DNA of 64,000 nt from Caulobacter zeae (GTDB lineage: Bacteria; Pseudomonadota; Alphaproteobacteria; Caulobacterales; Caulobacteraceae): contig NZ_PJRS01000040.1 of NCBI RefSeq assembly GCF_002858925.1, positions 117,884-181,883 on the forward strand, written 5' to 3'. The notes under the pieces were generated by a model, which ran no database searches, was not told the origin of the DNA, and saw only the letters and a list, made by a program, of their open reading frames with translations. Both the position numbers and the translations under genes were made by a program. Shown here piece by piece: positions 41,398-58,800 of this stretch; the stretch's first letter is position 1; each line of letters opens with the position of its first letter.

Positions 41398-43089
41398 CTA
41401 AGGCGCGACACGTTCCGCCAACGCCCGCGCCACCGCTTCCAGCCGCGCCTCCCAGGTTTCCCCATCCGGCTGGAAGGCCCTGACCGTCGGGTACCAGGGG
41501 TAACCCGTCGTCCCCAGCGCCGGCCAGTTCGGGTTGGCCGAGACGATCCAGGTCTCGGCCCCAAGCGCGGCGGCGAGGTTGGTGGTGGCGGTCGGCGGGC
41601 CGACGACGAGGTCGAGCGCGCGGCAGAGGGCGGCGACGCCCTCCAGGTCCTGCATCAGGTCCAGGCCCGGCGGGCGATGGATGGTCAGGCCCAGCGCCTG
41701 CGCGCGGGCCAGATCGGGCTCGGCGTCGCCATATTGCAGGTTCACGAACACCGCGCCTGGCGTGGCCAGCACCGGCCCCCAAGTCTCGAAAGGGGCGAAG
41801 CGGCGCGACCGCAGGCCGGCCATCAGGCCGCTGCGCCAGACGATGCCGATCTTTCGACCGGGGGGCAGGCGCGAGAGCCAGCCGCGCCAGTGCTCGACCC
41901 GCGCCGGATCGGGCGCGAGGAAGGGCTTTGCGCCCTCGAAGCGCTCCAGCGTCCTGCGCAGCAGCGGCAGCAGGTCGCCCAGTGGCGCCCAGGCCTGGAC
42001 CGGCTCGACGTCGGGAACCGTGCGGCGCAGGCGGCCGGCGAGGCTGGTGGTGGCGTGGCCGATCACCCGCACGGCCGGCCAGGCGCGGGCAAGCAGCGGC
42101 GCGAGGCGCGGCTCCACCGCCAGCGTCAGGCGCCCCGAAGGCCCCAGGGCGGCCAGGGCGTCGCCGATCATCGAGCCGAACATCACCTCGTCGCCCAGGC
42201 CCTGCTCGCCGACCAGCAGCAGGTGCAGGCCCGCCAAGGGCGTGGCGGACGTCCAGCGCGGGGCGGGAATGTCGAAGGCCAGCGCCTCGCGCCGTTCGGG
42301 CGCCAGGCGGGCGGCGTAGTCGTCCCAGCCGCCAAGGTCGCCCAGGCACAGGCGGGCCGTGGCGCGGGCCAGCCGCACGGCGGCCGCCTGCGGTGGCGTG
42401 GGCCCTGCCGCCAGCGCCGCGTCGCAAGCCTCCTTGGCGGCCGCCGCGTCGCCGACATCAAGGCGGGCCAGCGCCGCATTGGCCAGGATCGGCGCGTCGC
42501 GCGGCGCCAGGCGCAGGGCCTCGTCGTGGAACACCCGGGCGTCGGCGTCGTCGCCCTTCTGGGCGGCGATCGAGCCGAGCAGGCTCCACAGGTGCGGGGC
42601 TTCCGGCGCTTGGGTCATGGCTTCGCGGACGATCGCCAGGGCTTCGTCGCAGCGGTCGAGGTCGCGCAGCACGGCCGCCAGGTCCTGGGCGTCGGCCAGG
42701 TCGCCGGGGCAGGCGGCCCGTACGCGGACCAGCAGGTCGGCGGCGAGAGCCGGCTGGCCCATGCGCCGGGCCAGGCGCGCCAGGTCGCGCACGCCGTCGG
42801 GATCGCCCGGCGCCTGCTGGTGCGCCTGCCGCAAGGCCTCGAAGGCCTTGGGCAGGGCGCCGGCCCGCTCGCGCACCAGGCCGATCAGGCGCAGGGCCAG
42901 GCTGCCGCCCTCGGGCAGGGTCGCCGCGGCCAGCGACTCCGCCCGGGCGAAGTCGCCGTCCGCCAGGGCGTCTCCGGCCGCGATGAGGCGTTTGCGGGTA
43001 GGAGGGGGAGCCTCGTCCAGGCGCGCGGCGATGCGGTGCAGGGGCGACAGCGGCCGCTCTGCGGGGCGGGTCTTGAGCGCGGCGGTCAT
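41398..43089 (-). CDS. TPR-containing GT-B type glycosyltransferase family protein
   Basis: 563 aa from ATG 43089. The first 270 residues are tetratricopeptide repeats (for example AFEALRQAHQQAPGDPDGVR and ARVFHDEALRLAPRDAPIL). The C-terminal 290 residues look like a GT-B donor-binding fold (LLVGEQGLGDEVMFGSMIG; KIGIVWRSGLMAG; DLVVGPPTATTNLAAALGAE). Such TPR glycosyltransferases modify proteins, for example flagellins in Caulobacter, but this assignment is inference. It is divergent from rpoB. Confidence 0.72.
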   Translation of the reverse strand: MTAALKTRPAERPLSPLHRIAARLDEAPPPTRKRLIAAGDALADGDFARAESLAAATLPEGGSLALRLIGLVRERAGALPKAFEALRQAHQQAPGDPDGVRDLARLARRMGQPALAADLLVRVRAACPGDLADAQDLAAVLRDLDRCDEALAIVREAMTQAPEAPHLWSLLGSIAAQKGDDADARVFHDEALRLAPRDAPILANAALARLDVGDAAAAKEACDAALAAGPTPPQAAAVRLARATARLCLGDLGGWDDYAARLAPERREALAFDIPAPRWTSATPLAGLHLLLVGEQGLGDEVMFGSMIGDALAALGPSGRLTLAVEPRLAPLLARAWPAVRVIGHATTSLAGRLRRTVPDVEPVQAWAPLGDLLPLLRRTLERFEGAKPFLAPDPARVEHWRGWLSRLPPGRKIGIVWRSGLMAGLRSRRFAPFETWGPVLATPGAVFVNLQYGDAEPDLARAQALGLTIHRPPGLDLMQDLEGVAALCRALDLVVGPPTATTNLAAALGAETWIVSANPNWPALGTTGYPWYPTVRAFQPDGETWEARLEAVARALAERVAP

Positions 43090-43430
43090 CGGCAGGCCTT
43101 GCGAGGGGGAAGCGTCGCCGCGTTGAACGGATGGGCGGCGTGAAATTGGTCGCTGTTTCCCCCTTTCCATCCTCGCTTCGATCCCCTATATCGGCCCGTT
43201 CACGAAGACATTTCGGCGGAGTGCGTCCACGCACGTCCGCTCTTCAACGCCCCGAGGCGCGATCAGCCGCCCTCCGATCCGCGCGAAGGGGCGCCCGACA
43301 GGCTTCCGGTCCCGGTCGCCAGTCAGGGGAATTCCAGCGTCCGACGCTCTCTGGCAAGGGGAGCGGCGAGGGTGGACGCCGAGGCATTCGAATTCACGCG
43401 CGGATTCCGTCCGCGCCGCAGGGAAAAAAC
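43090..43430 (+). promoter_or_regulatory. Upstream/leader region of rpoB
   Basis: 341 bases with no convincing gene, shared by the divergent TPR gene. TATATC near 43187 is a possible -10 element for rpoB, with no clear -35. A leader of about 200 bases would remain. Because rplL ends in a strong terminator, this region must promote rpoBC. Confidence 0.4.
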
Positions 43431-47501
<4,071 letters not shown>

Positions 47502-47600
47502 TCCGGATCTCCCTCCTCGGTCGAGACGACCGGGGAGGGGCCCCTTTCAGCCTCTTCTCCACTTTGAATTTTCGCGGGTAGTCCCGCAGAAGGAACCAAG

Positions 47601-51777
<4,177 letters not shown>

Positions 51778-51791
<14 letters not shown>

Positions 51792-51960
51792 GCGTCCGAG
51801 ATCACCGGAAAACCTGGATGCCGGCAGGCATCCAGGGCGGACGCCGAATAGGCGTCCGAGATCACCGGGAAACCTGGATGCCGACAGGCATCCAGGGCGG
51901 ACGCCGAATAGGCGTCCGAGATCACCGGGAAACCTGGATGCCCGCAGGCGTCCGGGTTCG
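51778..51960 (+). repeat. Triple 60-bp tandem repeat across the rpoC stop
   Basis: Three units of exactly 60 bases (51781-51840, 51841-51900, 51901-51960). Units 1 and 2 differ at two or three bases; unit 3 diverges at its end. Each holds hairpin CGGACGCC-GAATA-GGCGTCCG and hairpin CCTGGATGCC-NNNA-GGCATCCAGG; in unit 3 the second stem changes to pairs that remain G-U compatible. The first hairpin of unit 1 contains the rpoC stop. Confidence 0.97.
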
Positions 51961-52004
51961 GGACCGCGGACTCTGATTTGTCCGACAGTTTCGAGCAGAT
52001 ACGG

Positions 52005-52035
52005 AAAAGACCCGGGAGCGATCCCGGGTCTTTTT
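52005..52035 (+). terminator. Intrinsic terminator of rpoBC
   Basis: AAAAGACCCGGG/CCCGGGTCTTTT stem with a six-base loop and a following T-run, after the tandem repeat. The rest of 51961-52152 has no gene; the stretch near 52100-52150 is AT-rich and may promote the next gene. Confidence 0.95.
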
Positions 52036-52152
52036 CGTTTGGGCGTGTCGCCAGCGCCTTCACGGACTGGCGAAAGCGCCACGCCAGCAAGCTTTACAAT
52101 TGTCTGAGGATAGGACAGCATTCTTCCATAAGTAGAAAAATATGGAGGATGC

Positions 52153-52587
52153 ATGTTCAGGTTAAAGCGCGTCGCGGCGGCGTCGGCCGCCATGGCGCTC
52201 GCCCTTTTCCATCTCGGATCGCCCGCCCAGGCCCAGACCTGCTCCTGGAGCAGCGACGTGAGCGCGGCGTGGGACGCCTACTACACGGCCTATCTCGCCT
52301 ACAACGCGGCGACCGAGAAGGATCAGTTCTTCGAGTGGACCGACGAGTACATCCAGATGTACGGGGCCTTCCTGGTCCAGTACGAGGCCTGCGGTCGCGG
52401 CCCGCCGAACTCCAACATCGGTGACATGATGGACTGCCAGTACAACGCCCAGACGGAGTTCGAGCTGGCGCTGTCCAACCGCAGGGCCGAGCTGACTATC
52501 GACGCCTCGAACGCCGAGCATGCGATGAACCTCGCCGAGAGCGAATACAACGCCCTGGCGGCGCTTCCGCGGTGCGACGCGCCGTAG
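52153..52587 (+). CDS. Small exported hypothetical protein
   Basis: 144 aa from ATG 52153 with TGGAGGA upstream. Clear signal peptide (VAAASAAMALALF...PAQAQ). The mature part is acidic and tyrosine-rich (AWDAYYTAYLAYNAATEKDQ) with four cysteines, likely two disulphides. No known family recognised. Confidence 0.7.
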   Translation: MFRLKRVAAASAAMALALFHLGSPAQAQTCSWSSDVSAAWDAYYTAYLAYNAATEKDQFFEWTDEYIQMYGAFLVQYEACGRGPPNSNIGDMMDCQYNAQTEFELALSNRRAELTIDASNAEHAMNLAESEYNALAALPRCDAP

Positions 52588-52703
52588 GGGCGTGGATGGC
52601 GACTGGCGGCGGCTTTGCCGCGCGCCTATCAATTGACGGTCGAGCCTGGCTCGGCCGTTTTTTGTGGGCGGTCGCCGGAGCGGCCTGGTGTCGGGGGACA
52701 TCC

Positions 52704-53228
52704 ATGTTTCGCAGCTTCTCGATCGCGGCGGTCGCGGCCGTCCTGTGCCTGGCCGCGTGTGCGCCGGAGATCCCGCCGGACCCCAAGCCCTCGGATGGCT
52801 TTACCGGCGCCGAGAAGGTGGCGATCGACGAGGTGTTCTCGATCATCTCCGGCACGTTCCCTGAGCCCCAGGAGGTGCTGTTCCGCGACCCGCTGGTCAG
52901 CGACGTCGAAGGAGAGGGGCGGTTCGTCTGTCTCGACGCGGCCATGCCCGGCGATCGCTGGACGGGGTTCGTCGCCACCAAGGCCAAGAACGAAGAGGCC
53001 TATCACGTGGTCCGGGAGAAGGACGCCCTTTCGCCCAAGGCCAGGCCGCAGTGCCGGGCGCTGGTGCTCAAGTATCTGGGGGAACAGGACGTCGACTGGT
53101 ACGACGCCGAGATCGCCTACAACAAGGCCGGCTGCGCTCACCTCGACACCACTTACTGGGAAGCCTGGAAGCTGGCCTGCAACGGCAAGATCATTCGCCC
53201 CGTCACGACATCGAAGCCGAGCGCCTAG
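52704..53228 (+). CDS. Small lipoprotein, hypothetical
   Basis: 174 aa from ATG 52704. Signal peptide with lipobox VLCLAACAPE, lipid Cys19. Mature domain includes Cys-containing FVCLDAAMPGDRWTG, RPQCRALVLKYLGEQD, AGCAHLDTTYWEAWKLACNG. Function unknown; composition similar to the preceding small exported gene. A longer frame exists upstream but lacks a signal peptide. Confidence 0.7.
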   Translation: MFRSFSIAAVAAVLCLAACAPEIPPDPKPSDGFTGAEKVAIDEVFSIISGTFPEPQEVLFRDPLVSDVEGEGRFVCLDAAMPGDRWTGFVATKAKNEEAYHVVREKDALSPKARPQCRALVLKYLGEQDVDWYDAEIAYNKAGCAHLDTTYWEAWKLACNGKIIRPVTTSKPSA

Positions 53229-53354
53229 ATTTGGCAACCTTCGGTGGAAATATGACGTATTGTAAAAAGACTCGCGTTATTTCGGCGCGTTAAATGAAAT
53301 TTCAGCCGGGCCGGGTGAAAAGGAGTGCAAATTCCTTCCTCTCGCCCGGACTCC

Positions 53355-55154
53355 ATGCGCTCGGACATCTCCACCAAGGTCAGCCTGACCATCGCCGCCG
53401 CCTTCGCCGTTCTCCTGGCCGGGCTGCTCGCCGTGGTCGCCTGGAGCTCGCTCGGCTTCGCCAAGCGCCAGGCCGTGGCCCAGCAGGAAACCAGCATGCG
53501 CGTGGCCTGGGACGTCATCGGACGGCAGGGCCAGAACTTCCGGCGCGAGGGCGACCAGCTGCTGGTTGGCGATCACGTGCTGAACGGCGACCTGGCCGGC
53601 GTCGACCGCGTCAAGGCCCTGGCCGGGGGCGTGGCCACCGTGTTCGCGGGCGACAAGCGCATCACCACCAATGTCGAGAAGCCGGACGGCTCGCGCGCGG
53701 TCGGCACCAGCCTGGCCCAGGGCCCGGTCTACGACGCCGTGCTCGGCCGCGGCGAGGCCTATCGCGGCGAGACCCAGATCCTCAAGCGCGACTACTTCGT
53801 GGCCTACGACCCGATCAAGGACGCTTCGGGCCAGGTGATCGGCGTGATGTTCGTCGGCGTCCCCAAGGACATCTACTTCGGACCCGTCTATCGCCAGCTG
53901 GCCTGGCTGGGCGTGGCCGGGGTGCTGCTGGGCATGGCCGGCGGCGTCGCCTCGGTGCTGACCGTCCGCCGCCAGCTGTCGCCGCTGAAGACCCTGCGCG
54001 AGGCCATGGCCCGCCTGATGAAGGGCGACCTCAACGTCGCCCTGCCGTTCGCAGGCCGCCGCGACGACATCGGCCTGATGGCCGACGCCGTGCACGCCTT
54101 CCGCGACGACGCCGAAGCCAAGCGCCGCATCGAGGCCGACGCCGCCAGCGATCGCGACCAGGCCGAGGCCGACCGCGCCGCCGCCCAGGCCCGCGACGCT
54201 CGTTCTGCCCGCGAGCAGAACCAGGTGGTCGAGAGCCTGGCCGAAGGCCTGGGCCGCCTTTCGGACGGCGACCTGACGGTTCGCCTCGACCAGCCCTTCG
54301 CCCACGACTACGAGGGTCTGCGCAGCGACTTCAACCAGGCCGTCGAGCGCCTGGAAGCGGCGATGAGCTCGGTGGTCGACGCCGTCGGCGCCCTGAACGC
54401 CGGCGCCGGCAGCATCGCCGACGCCTCGTCCGACATCTCCGACCGCACCGAACAGCAGGCCGCCAGCCTGGAAGAGACGGCCGCGGCCCTGGAAGAGATC
54501 ACCGTCACCGTCCGCCGCACCGCCGAGGGCGCCCGCGGTGCGCACATGGCCGTGCGCGAGGCCCAGACCGAGGCCGGCCGTTCGCGCACCGTCGTCGAGG
54601 ACACCATCGCCGCCATCGGCGGGGTCGAGGCCTCGTCGCACCAGGTGGGCCAGATCGTCGGCGTCATCGACGAGATCGCCTTCCAGACCAACCTTCTGGC
54701 CCTGAACGCGGGCGTGGAAGCCGCCCGCGCCGGCGACGCCGGCAAGGGCTTCGCGGTCGTGGCCCAGGAAGTGCGGGCCCTGGCCCAGCGCTCGGCAGAG
54801 GCCGCCAAGGAGATCAAGGTCCATATCGCCGACAGCGCCCGCCAGGTCGAAGCCGGCGTGAAGCTGGTTGGCCGCACCGGCGAGGCCCTGCAGAAAATCG
54901 TCGCCCAGGTCGAGGCCATCGACGGCATCGTCAGCCAGATCGCCGCCGGCGCCCAGGAACAGTCGGTGGGCCTGTCGCAGGTCAACACTGCGGTGAACCA
55001 GATGGACCAGGGCGCCCAGCGCAACGCCGCCCTGATCAGCCGCTCGGCCGGCGACAGCCGCAACCTGGTCACGGCCGCCGACGAGCTGTCGGGCATGGTG
55101 GCGCGCTTCCGCACCTCGCAGGTGTCTTCTTCGACGCAGCGCCGCGCCGGCTGA
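53355..55154 (+). CDS. Methyl-accepting chemotaxis protein with periplasmic Cache-type sensor
   Basis: 599 aa from ATG 53355 (a GTG ten codons earlier is possible). One N-terminal membrane helix (11-35), a periplasmic Cache-like domain (about 40-190; ATVFAGDKRITTNVEKPDGS, GYxxP-type end VFVGVPKDIYFGP), a second helix, HAMP, and the signalling tip IDEIAFQTNLLALNAGVEAA with FAVVAQEVRALAQRSAEAA. Ligand unknown. Stop codon lies in a 7-bp bulged hairpin (55146-55167). Confidence 0.92.
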   Translation: MRSDISTKVSLTIAAAFAVLLAGLLAVVAWSSLGFAKRQAVAQQETSMRVAWDVIGRQGQNFRREGDQLLVGDHVLNGDLAGVDRVKALAGGVATVFAGDKRITTNVEKPDGSRAVGTSLAQGPVYDAVLGRGEAYRGETQILKRDYFVAYDPIKDASGQVIGVMFVGVPKDIYFGPVYRQLAWLGVAGVLLGMAGGVASVLTVRRQLSPLKTLREAMARLMKGDLNVALPFAGRRDDIGLMADAVHAFRDDAEAKRRIEADAASDRDQAEADRAAAQARDARSAREQNQVVESLAEGLGRLSDGDLTVRLDQPFAHDYEGLRSDFNQAVERLEAAMSSVVDAVGALNAGAGSIADASSDISDRTEQQAASLEETAAALEEITVTVRRTAEGARGAHMAVREAQTEAGRSRTVVEDTIAAIGGVEASSHQVGQIVGVIDEIAFQTNLLALNAGVEAARAGDAGKGFAVVAQEVRALAQRSAEAAKEIKVHIADSARQVEAGVKLVGRTGEALQKIVAQVEAIDGIVSQIAAGAQEQSVGLSQVNTAVNQMDQGAQRNAALISRSAGDSRNLVTAADELSGMVARFRTSQVSSSTQRRAG

Positions 55155-55252
55155 CTTCAAGCTCGGCCTTGGGCTTGACGCGCCCGGCCAGTATCGCCTT
55201 GAGTGTGCGCGTTCGGTGAAGTGCCGCTGAACGCGTGTTCTCGGGGGCGAGC

Positions 55253-57235
55253 GTGTTTTCTAAATTCGGGGCTGCGGCCGTTCTGTCGCTGGCGGCCTTT
55301 CAGGGGGCGCAAGCCCAGTCGCCGCCGCCGGCGTCGGCCTTCGGACGGCTGCCGGGCGTGCAGGACGTGGCCATGTCGCCGGCCGGCGACCAGCTGGCCA
55401 TCCTGGGCGGGGCCCCGGCGGCGCGCACTGTCCGCTTCGCCACAATCGACAAGCCCGGCGAGACGCAGCTCTCCCTCGGCGACGTCCAGACCATGGACGT
55501 GCGCTGGGTGGGCGAGACCTACCTGCTGGTCCGCGCGGCCTACTGGGAGAGCACCGGTCCGCGCAACGCCTATCGCTTCGAGCGCAACGTCGTCGTCGAC
55601 AACAAGGGCAAGGTGGTCTCGACCCTGCTCGAGGGCGACAACCCGTCGGCCTATGCGCTGAGCCAGCCGGTGCTGGGCGTGGTCGACGGCGACAAGCCCA
55701 AGGCCATGGTGCTGGGGCTCGACCAGGTGGTCGAAAATGGCGAGGGCAACCTGGGCACCCGCCTGGTTCGCAAGGGGGTGATCAACCCGCTGGTCTGGAC
55801 TCTGTGGCGCGTGGACGTGGCCAAGGGACGCGGCAATGTCGCCGAGCGCGGCACGCCCGACACCAAGCGCTGGAGCGTCGACGCCGACGGCGAGGCCCGC
55901 GTGCGCATCGACGAAGACATCATCAGCCACAAGGTCAGCCTCTACGCCCGGGCCAAGGGCCAGAAGCAGTGGCGTCCGCTGGCCAGCGCCGACCGTGACG
56001 ACAGCTATCTGGGCTATTCCGACGCCGAGGACGCGGCCTTCATGGTCCGCAAGGGCGCCGACGGCGTCTCGCAGGTGGTCCGCATCCGCCTGGCCGGAGG
56101 CGAGCCGGAGCTGGTCGGCAAGTCGGTGACCAACCAGGACGTCGGCCTGCTGCGCGACGCCCACCTGACCACGCCGGCGGCCATCGTCTCGGGCGGCGAG
56201 CGTCCGGTCTACGAATGGCTCGATCCGCAACTGGCGAGCGTGCACGGCGCGCTGTCCCGGGCCTTCAAGGGGCGCGACGTGCTGCTGACCGGCTGGTCGA
56301 AGGACCGCACGCGCTTCTTCGTCCGGGTAGCCTCGCCGTCGGCGCCGGCCACCTGGTATCTCTTCGACAAGACCCGCAAGGAGATCTCGCCCCTGGGTGA
56401 GGAGTATCCCGAACTCAAGGACCAGGCGCTGGGCCAGACCCGCTGGCTGACCTACAAGGCGCGCGACGGCCTGGAGATACCGGCCTACCTGACCTTGCCG
56501 CCCGGCGCGCCGGCTGCGGGCGGCAAGCTCCCGCTGATCGTCATGCCGCATGGCGGGCCCGCGGCTCGCGACGGCTTCGACTTCGACTGGTGGGCCCAGT
56601 TCCTGGCCACGCGCGGCTATGCCGTGCTGCAACCGCAGTTCCGGGGCTCCTCCGGTTTCGGCGACGCCTTCGAGAAGGCCGGCGAGCGTGAATGGGGCGG
56701 CAAGATCCAGACCGACCTGCTGGACGGCGTCGCCAGCCTGACTGCCGAGGGCGTGGTCGACCCGGCCCGAGTCTGCATCGTCGGCGCCAGCTTCGGCGGC
56801 TATTCGGCCCTGGCCGGCGCGACCCTTCACCCGGAGGCCTATCGCTGCGCGGTTTCGGTCAACGGCGTCGCCGACCTGCCGCAGGCCCTGGGCGAGACGG
56901 TCACCGCCTACGGCAAGGACTCCGACTCGTTCCGCTACTGGCGCCAGGTCATGGGCTCGACCGCCAGCGATCCGACCGCCCTGACCGCGATCTCGCCCGC
57001 CCGGCAGGTGGGCAAGGCCACGCCGCCGGTGCTGCTGGTCTGGGGCGAGCGCGACACCACCGTGCTGCCGGCCCAGTCCGAGCGCATGCGCGACGCGATG
57101 CAGGCGGCCGGCCGGCCTGTCGAGACCCTCTCGCTCGAGAAGGACGACCACTACCTGACCAACTCGGCCTCGCGCACCCGCGTGCTCGAGGCCACCGAGC
57201 AGTTCCTGGCCAAGCACTTGCCCGTGACGCGGTAG
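55253..57235 (+). CDS. S9 prolyl-oligopeptidase family peptidase, exported
   Basis: 660 aa from GTG 55253 (GGGGGCGAG upstream; another GTG six codons earlier). Signal peptide VFSKFGAAAVLSLAAFQGAQA. N-terminal beta-propeller, then alpha/beta hydrolase domain: PLIVMPHGGPAARD, nucleophile Ser about 513 in GASFGGYSAL, Asp in LVWGERDTTV, His in EKDDHYLTN. Probably cleaves short peptides in the periplasm. Its stop is inside a small tandem repeat. Confidence 0.93.
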   Translation: MFSKFGAAAVLSLAAFQGAQAQSPPPASAFGRLPGVQDVAMSPAGDQLAILGGAPAARTVRFATIDKPGETQLSLGDVQTMDVRWVGETYLLVRAAYWESTGPRNAYRFERNVVVDNKGKVVSTLLEGDNPSAYALSQPVLGVVDGDKPKAMVLGLDQVVENGEGNLGTRLVRKGVINPLVWTLWRVDVAKGRGNVAERGTPDTKRWSVDADGEARVRIDEDIISHKVSLYARAKGQKQWRPLASADRDDSYLGYSDAEDAAFMVRKGADGVSQVVRIRLAGGEPELVGKSVTNQDVGLLRDAHLTTPAAIVSGGERPVYEWLDPQLASVHGALSRAFKGRDVLLTGWSKDRTRFFVRVASPSAPATWYLFDKTRKEISPLGEEYPELKDQALGQTRWLTYKARDGLEIPAYLTLPPGAPAAGGKLPLIVMPHGGPAARDGFDFDWWAQFLATRGYAVLQPQFRGSSGFGDAFEKAGEREWGGKIQTDLLDGVASLTAEGVVDPARVCIVGASFGGYSALAGATLHPEAYRCAVSVNGVADLPQALGETVTAYGKDSDSFRYWRQVMGSTASDPTALTAISPARQVGKATPPVLLVWGERDTTVLPAQSERMRDAMQAAGRPVETLSLEKDDHYLTNSASRTRVLEATEQFLAKHLPVTR

Positions 57236-57272
57236 GCCAGGTGACGCGATAGGCCAGGGACGCGATAGGGAA
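57224..57272 (+). repeat. 17-bp tandem repeat across the S9 peptidase stop
   Basis: Unit 1 57224-57240 (GTGACGCGGTAGGCCAG), unit 2 57241-57257 (one base different), then a partial third unit from 57258. The TAG of the peptidase lies in unit 1. Confidence 0.85.
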
Positions 57273-57277
57273 GGGCG

Positions 57278-58051
57278 CTAGTCCTTCTTCTTCTGCATCT
57301 CCAGCAGGCGCAGCTTCTGCTGCGTGGCGTCGCGCTGGCGGCCCAGGCCGTCCTGCTCCAGGCCCCCGACCATCGGAATGTCCTTGCCCCGGCCGGGGCC
57401 GTCACGACTGCGATGGTCGACGCCGGGGCCCATCGGCGCGTCGCGATAGGCGCGGGCGGCTTCCTGCCGCAGCGACTGGATGTCGAAGTCGCGGCGTTTT
57501 CCCGCTTCGATGGGGGCTGCGTATTCCGGCGCCTTGCGGGCGGCCTCGCCCCAGCGCTCGTCGCAGCGCTCGCGTTCGCGCCGGTTCAGGCCCACCGCCC
57601 GGTCGTTGGCGCAGCCCGTGCCGCTGCCGCGCAGGGCCGTCTTCAGGTCGCCGCCGGGCTGGGCGGCGGGCAGCGGCGCGGGATGGTCCGAGGCGCCGCG
57701 GTCGCGTTGCCCGGCCGAGGGGGCGGCCACGAACGGGGAGGGGGCGATTCCCGTCGGCGCCGGTCGCCGGGCCTCGCGTGGAATCGGCAGGGGGCTGGCC
57801 GACGCCGCCGGGGCGGCCTCGGCGGCTTCCCGTGGGACTTCGCGCGGCGTCTGCGTCATCAGGTCGATGGTCACGATCGACACCGTGTCCTGGTCGGGAA
57901 ACACCTCGCGCACGGGCAGGGCCAGCCAGGCCAGCACCGCCAGGTGCACGACCGCCGATCCGCCCGCCACGGCCCAGAACCGCTTGTCGGGCTTGGCTTC
58001 GACGGGGCGATCCAGCAGAAGGGTTATGGACCGCGCGGCGGCTTCGACCAC
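57278..58051 (-). CDS. TonB-like membrane-anchored protein, hypothetical
   Basis: About 257 aa if it starts at GTG 58051; no ATG is available nearby and the frame is open upstream, so the start is uncertain. One N-terminal membrane helix (RFWAVAGGSAVVHLAVLAWLALP) followed by a Pro/Ala-rich periplasmic region (TPREVPREAAEAAPAASASP), the layout of energy-transducer or TonB-like proteins. The C-terminal part (CANDRAVGLNRRERERCDE) is not a classical TonB domain. Divergent from rpsL. Stop is in a GAAGG/CCTTC hairpin loop. Confidence 0.6.
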   Translation of the reverse strand: MVEAAARSITLLLDRPVEAKPDKRFWAVAGGSAVVHLAVLAWLALPVREVFPDQDTVSIVTIDLMTQTPREVPREAAEAAPAASASPLPIPREARRPAPTGIAPSPFVAAPSAGQRDRGASDHPAPLPAAQPGGDLKTALRGSGTGCANDRAVGLNRRERERCDERWGEAARKAPEYAAPIEAGKRRDFDIQSLRQEAARAYRDAPMGPGVDHRSRDGPGRGKDIPMVGGLEQDGLGRQRDATQQKLRLLEMQKKKD

Positions 58052-58178
58052 AAGAGGCTCGACGACAAGGGAAGGTTGCGAGCCCAGGCTGGCGATCGCT
58101 GATGGCGAAAGCGTGACCGTCGCATCGGCCAGTCGCAGGGCGAGTAAACGTCCCGTTAACCGACGCAGAAGGCGACGA

Positions 58179-58207
58179 TTGACGTGGAGCCCCTTCGCGA
58201 GTAGGTT
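58179..58207 (+). promoter_or_regulatory. Candidate promoter of the str operon
   Basis: TTGACG, 17 bases, TAGGTT, about 210 bases before rpsL. Best -35 match in the 365-bp gap 58052-58416, which otherwise contains no gene. Confidence 0.45.
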
Positions 58208-58416
58208 CCGCGCTCTTTTCGAGGTGGGTCTTGCGCCCGTCCTGATGAGCGTCCGTCCCTTAACCGACGGCAGGCCCGCCGGAACGCTTTCCGCGTCCCG
58301 GCGAGTTTCGTGTTTATCGGGTCTCCAACCGGAGCCTTGAAGCCGGAAAGAAGAACAACAAGGACCCTGAAGCGCCTCGGCCGAAAGGCACACGCTTCCA
58401 TCAGAGCAGAGACTTA

Positions 58417-58788
58417 ATGCCTACCGTCAACCAGCTCATCCGTAAGCCGCGCTCTCCGAAGCCGGTCCGGAACAAGGTGCCCGCCCTGAAGGGCTGCCCC
58501 CAACGTCGCGGCGTCTGCACCCGCGTCTACACGACGACCCCGAAGAAGCCGAACTCGGCTCTGCGTAAGGTCGCCAAGGTCCGTCTGACCACCGGCATCG
58601 AAGCCGTGTGCTACATTCCGGGCGAAGGCCACAACCTGCAGGAGCACTCGGTGGTGCTCATCCGCGGCGGCCGCGTCAAGGACTTGCCCGGCGTCCGCTA
58701 TCACATCCTGCGCGGCGTCCTCGACACCCAAGGTGTCAAGGATCGTAAGCAGCGTCGTTCGCTCTACGGCGCCAAGCGTCCGAAGTAA
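58417..58788 (+). CDS. rpsL: 30S ribosomal protein S12
   Basis: 123 aa, full length. Contains TPKKPNSALRKVAKVRLT and IPGEGHNLQEHSVVLIRGGR, the loops that shape the decoding centre and carry streptomycin-resistance positions; these lysines look wild-type. First gene of rpsL-rpsG-fusA-tuf. Confidence 0.99.
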   Translation: MPTVNQLIRKPRSPKPVRNKVPALKGCPQRRGVCTRVYTTTPKKPNSALRKVAKVRLTTGIEAVCYIPGEGHNLQEHSVVLIRGGRVKDLPGVRYHILRGVLDTQGVKDRKQRRSLYGAKRPK

Positions 58789-58800
58789 GGAAGAAGAAGA

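Noticed and set aside
53325..53354. GTG start for the second chemoreceptor
   Set aside because: The AGGAG abuts the GTG with no spacing and the extra ten residues are not membrane-like; the ATG at 53355 places a normal N-terminal helix, though the choice is not certain.
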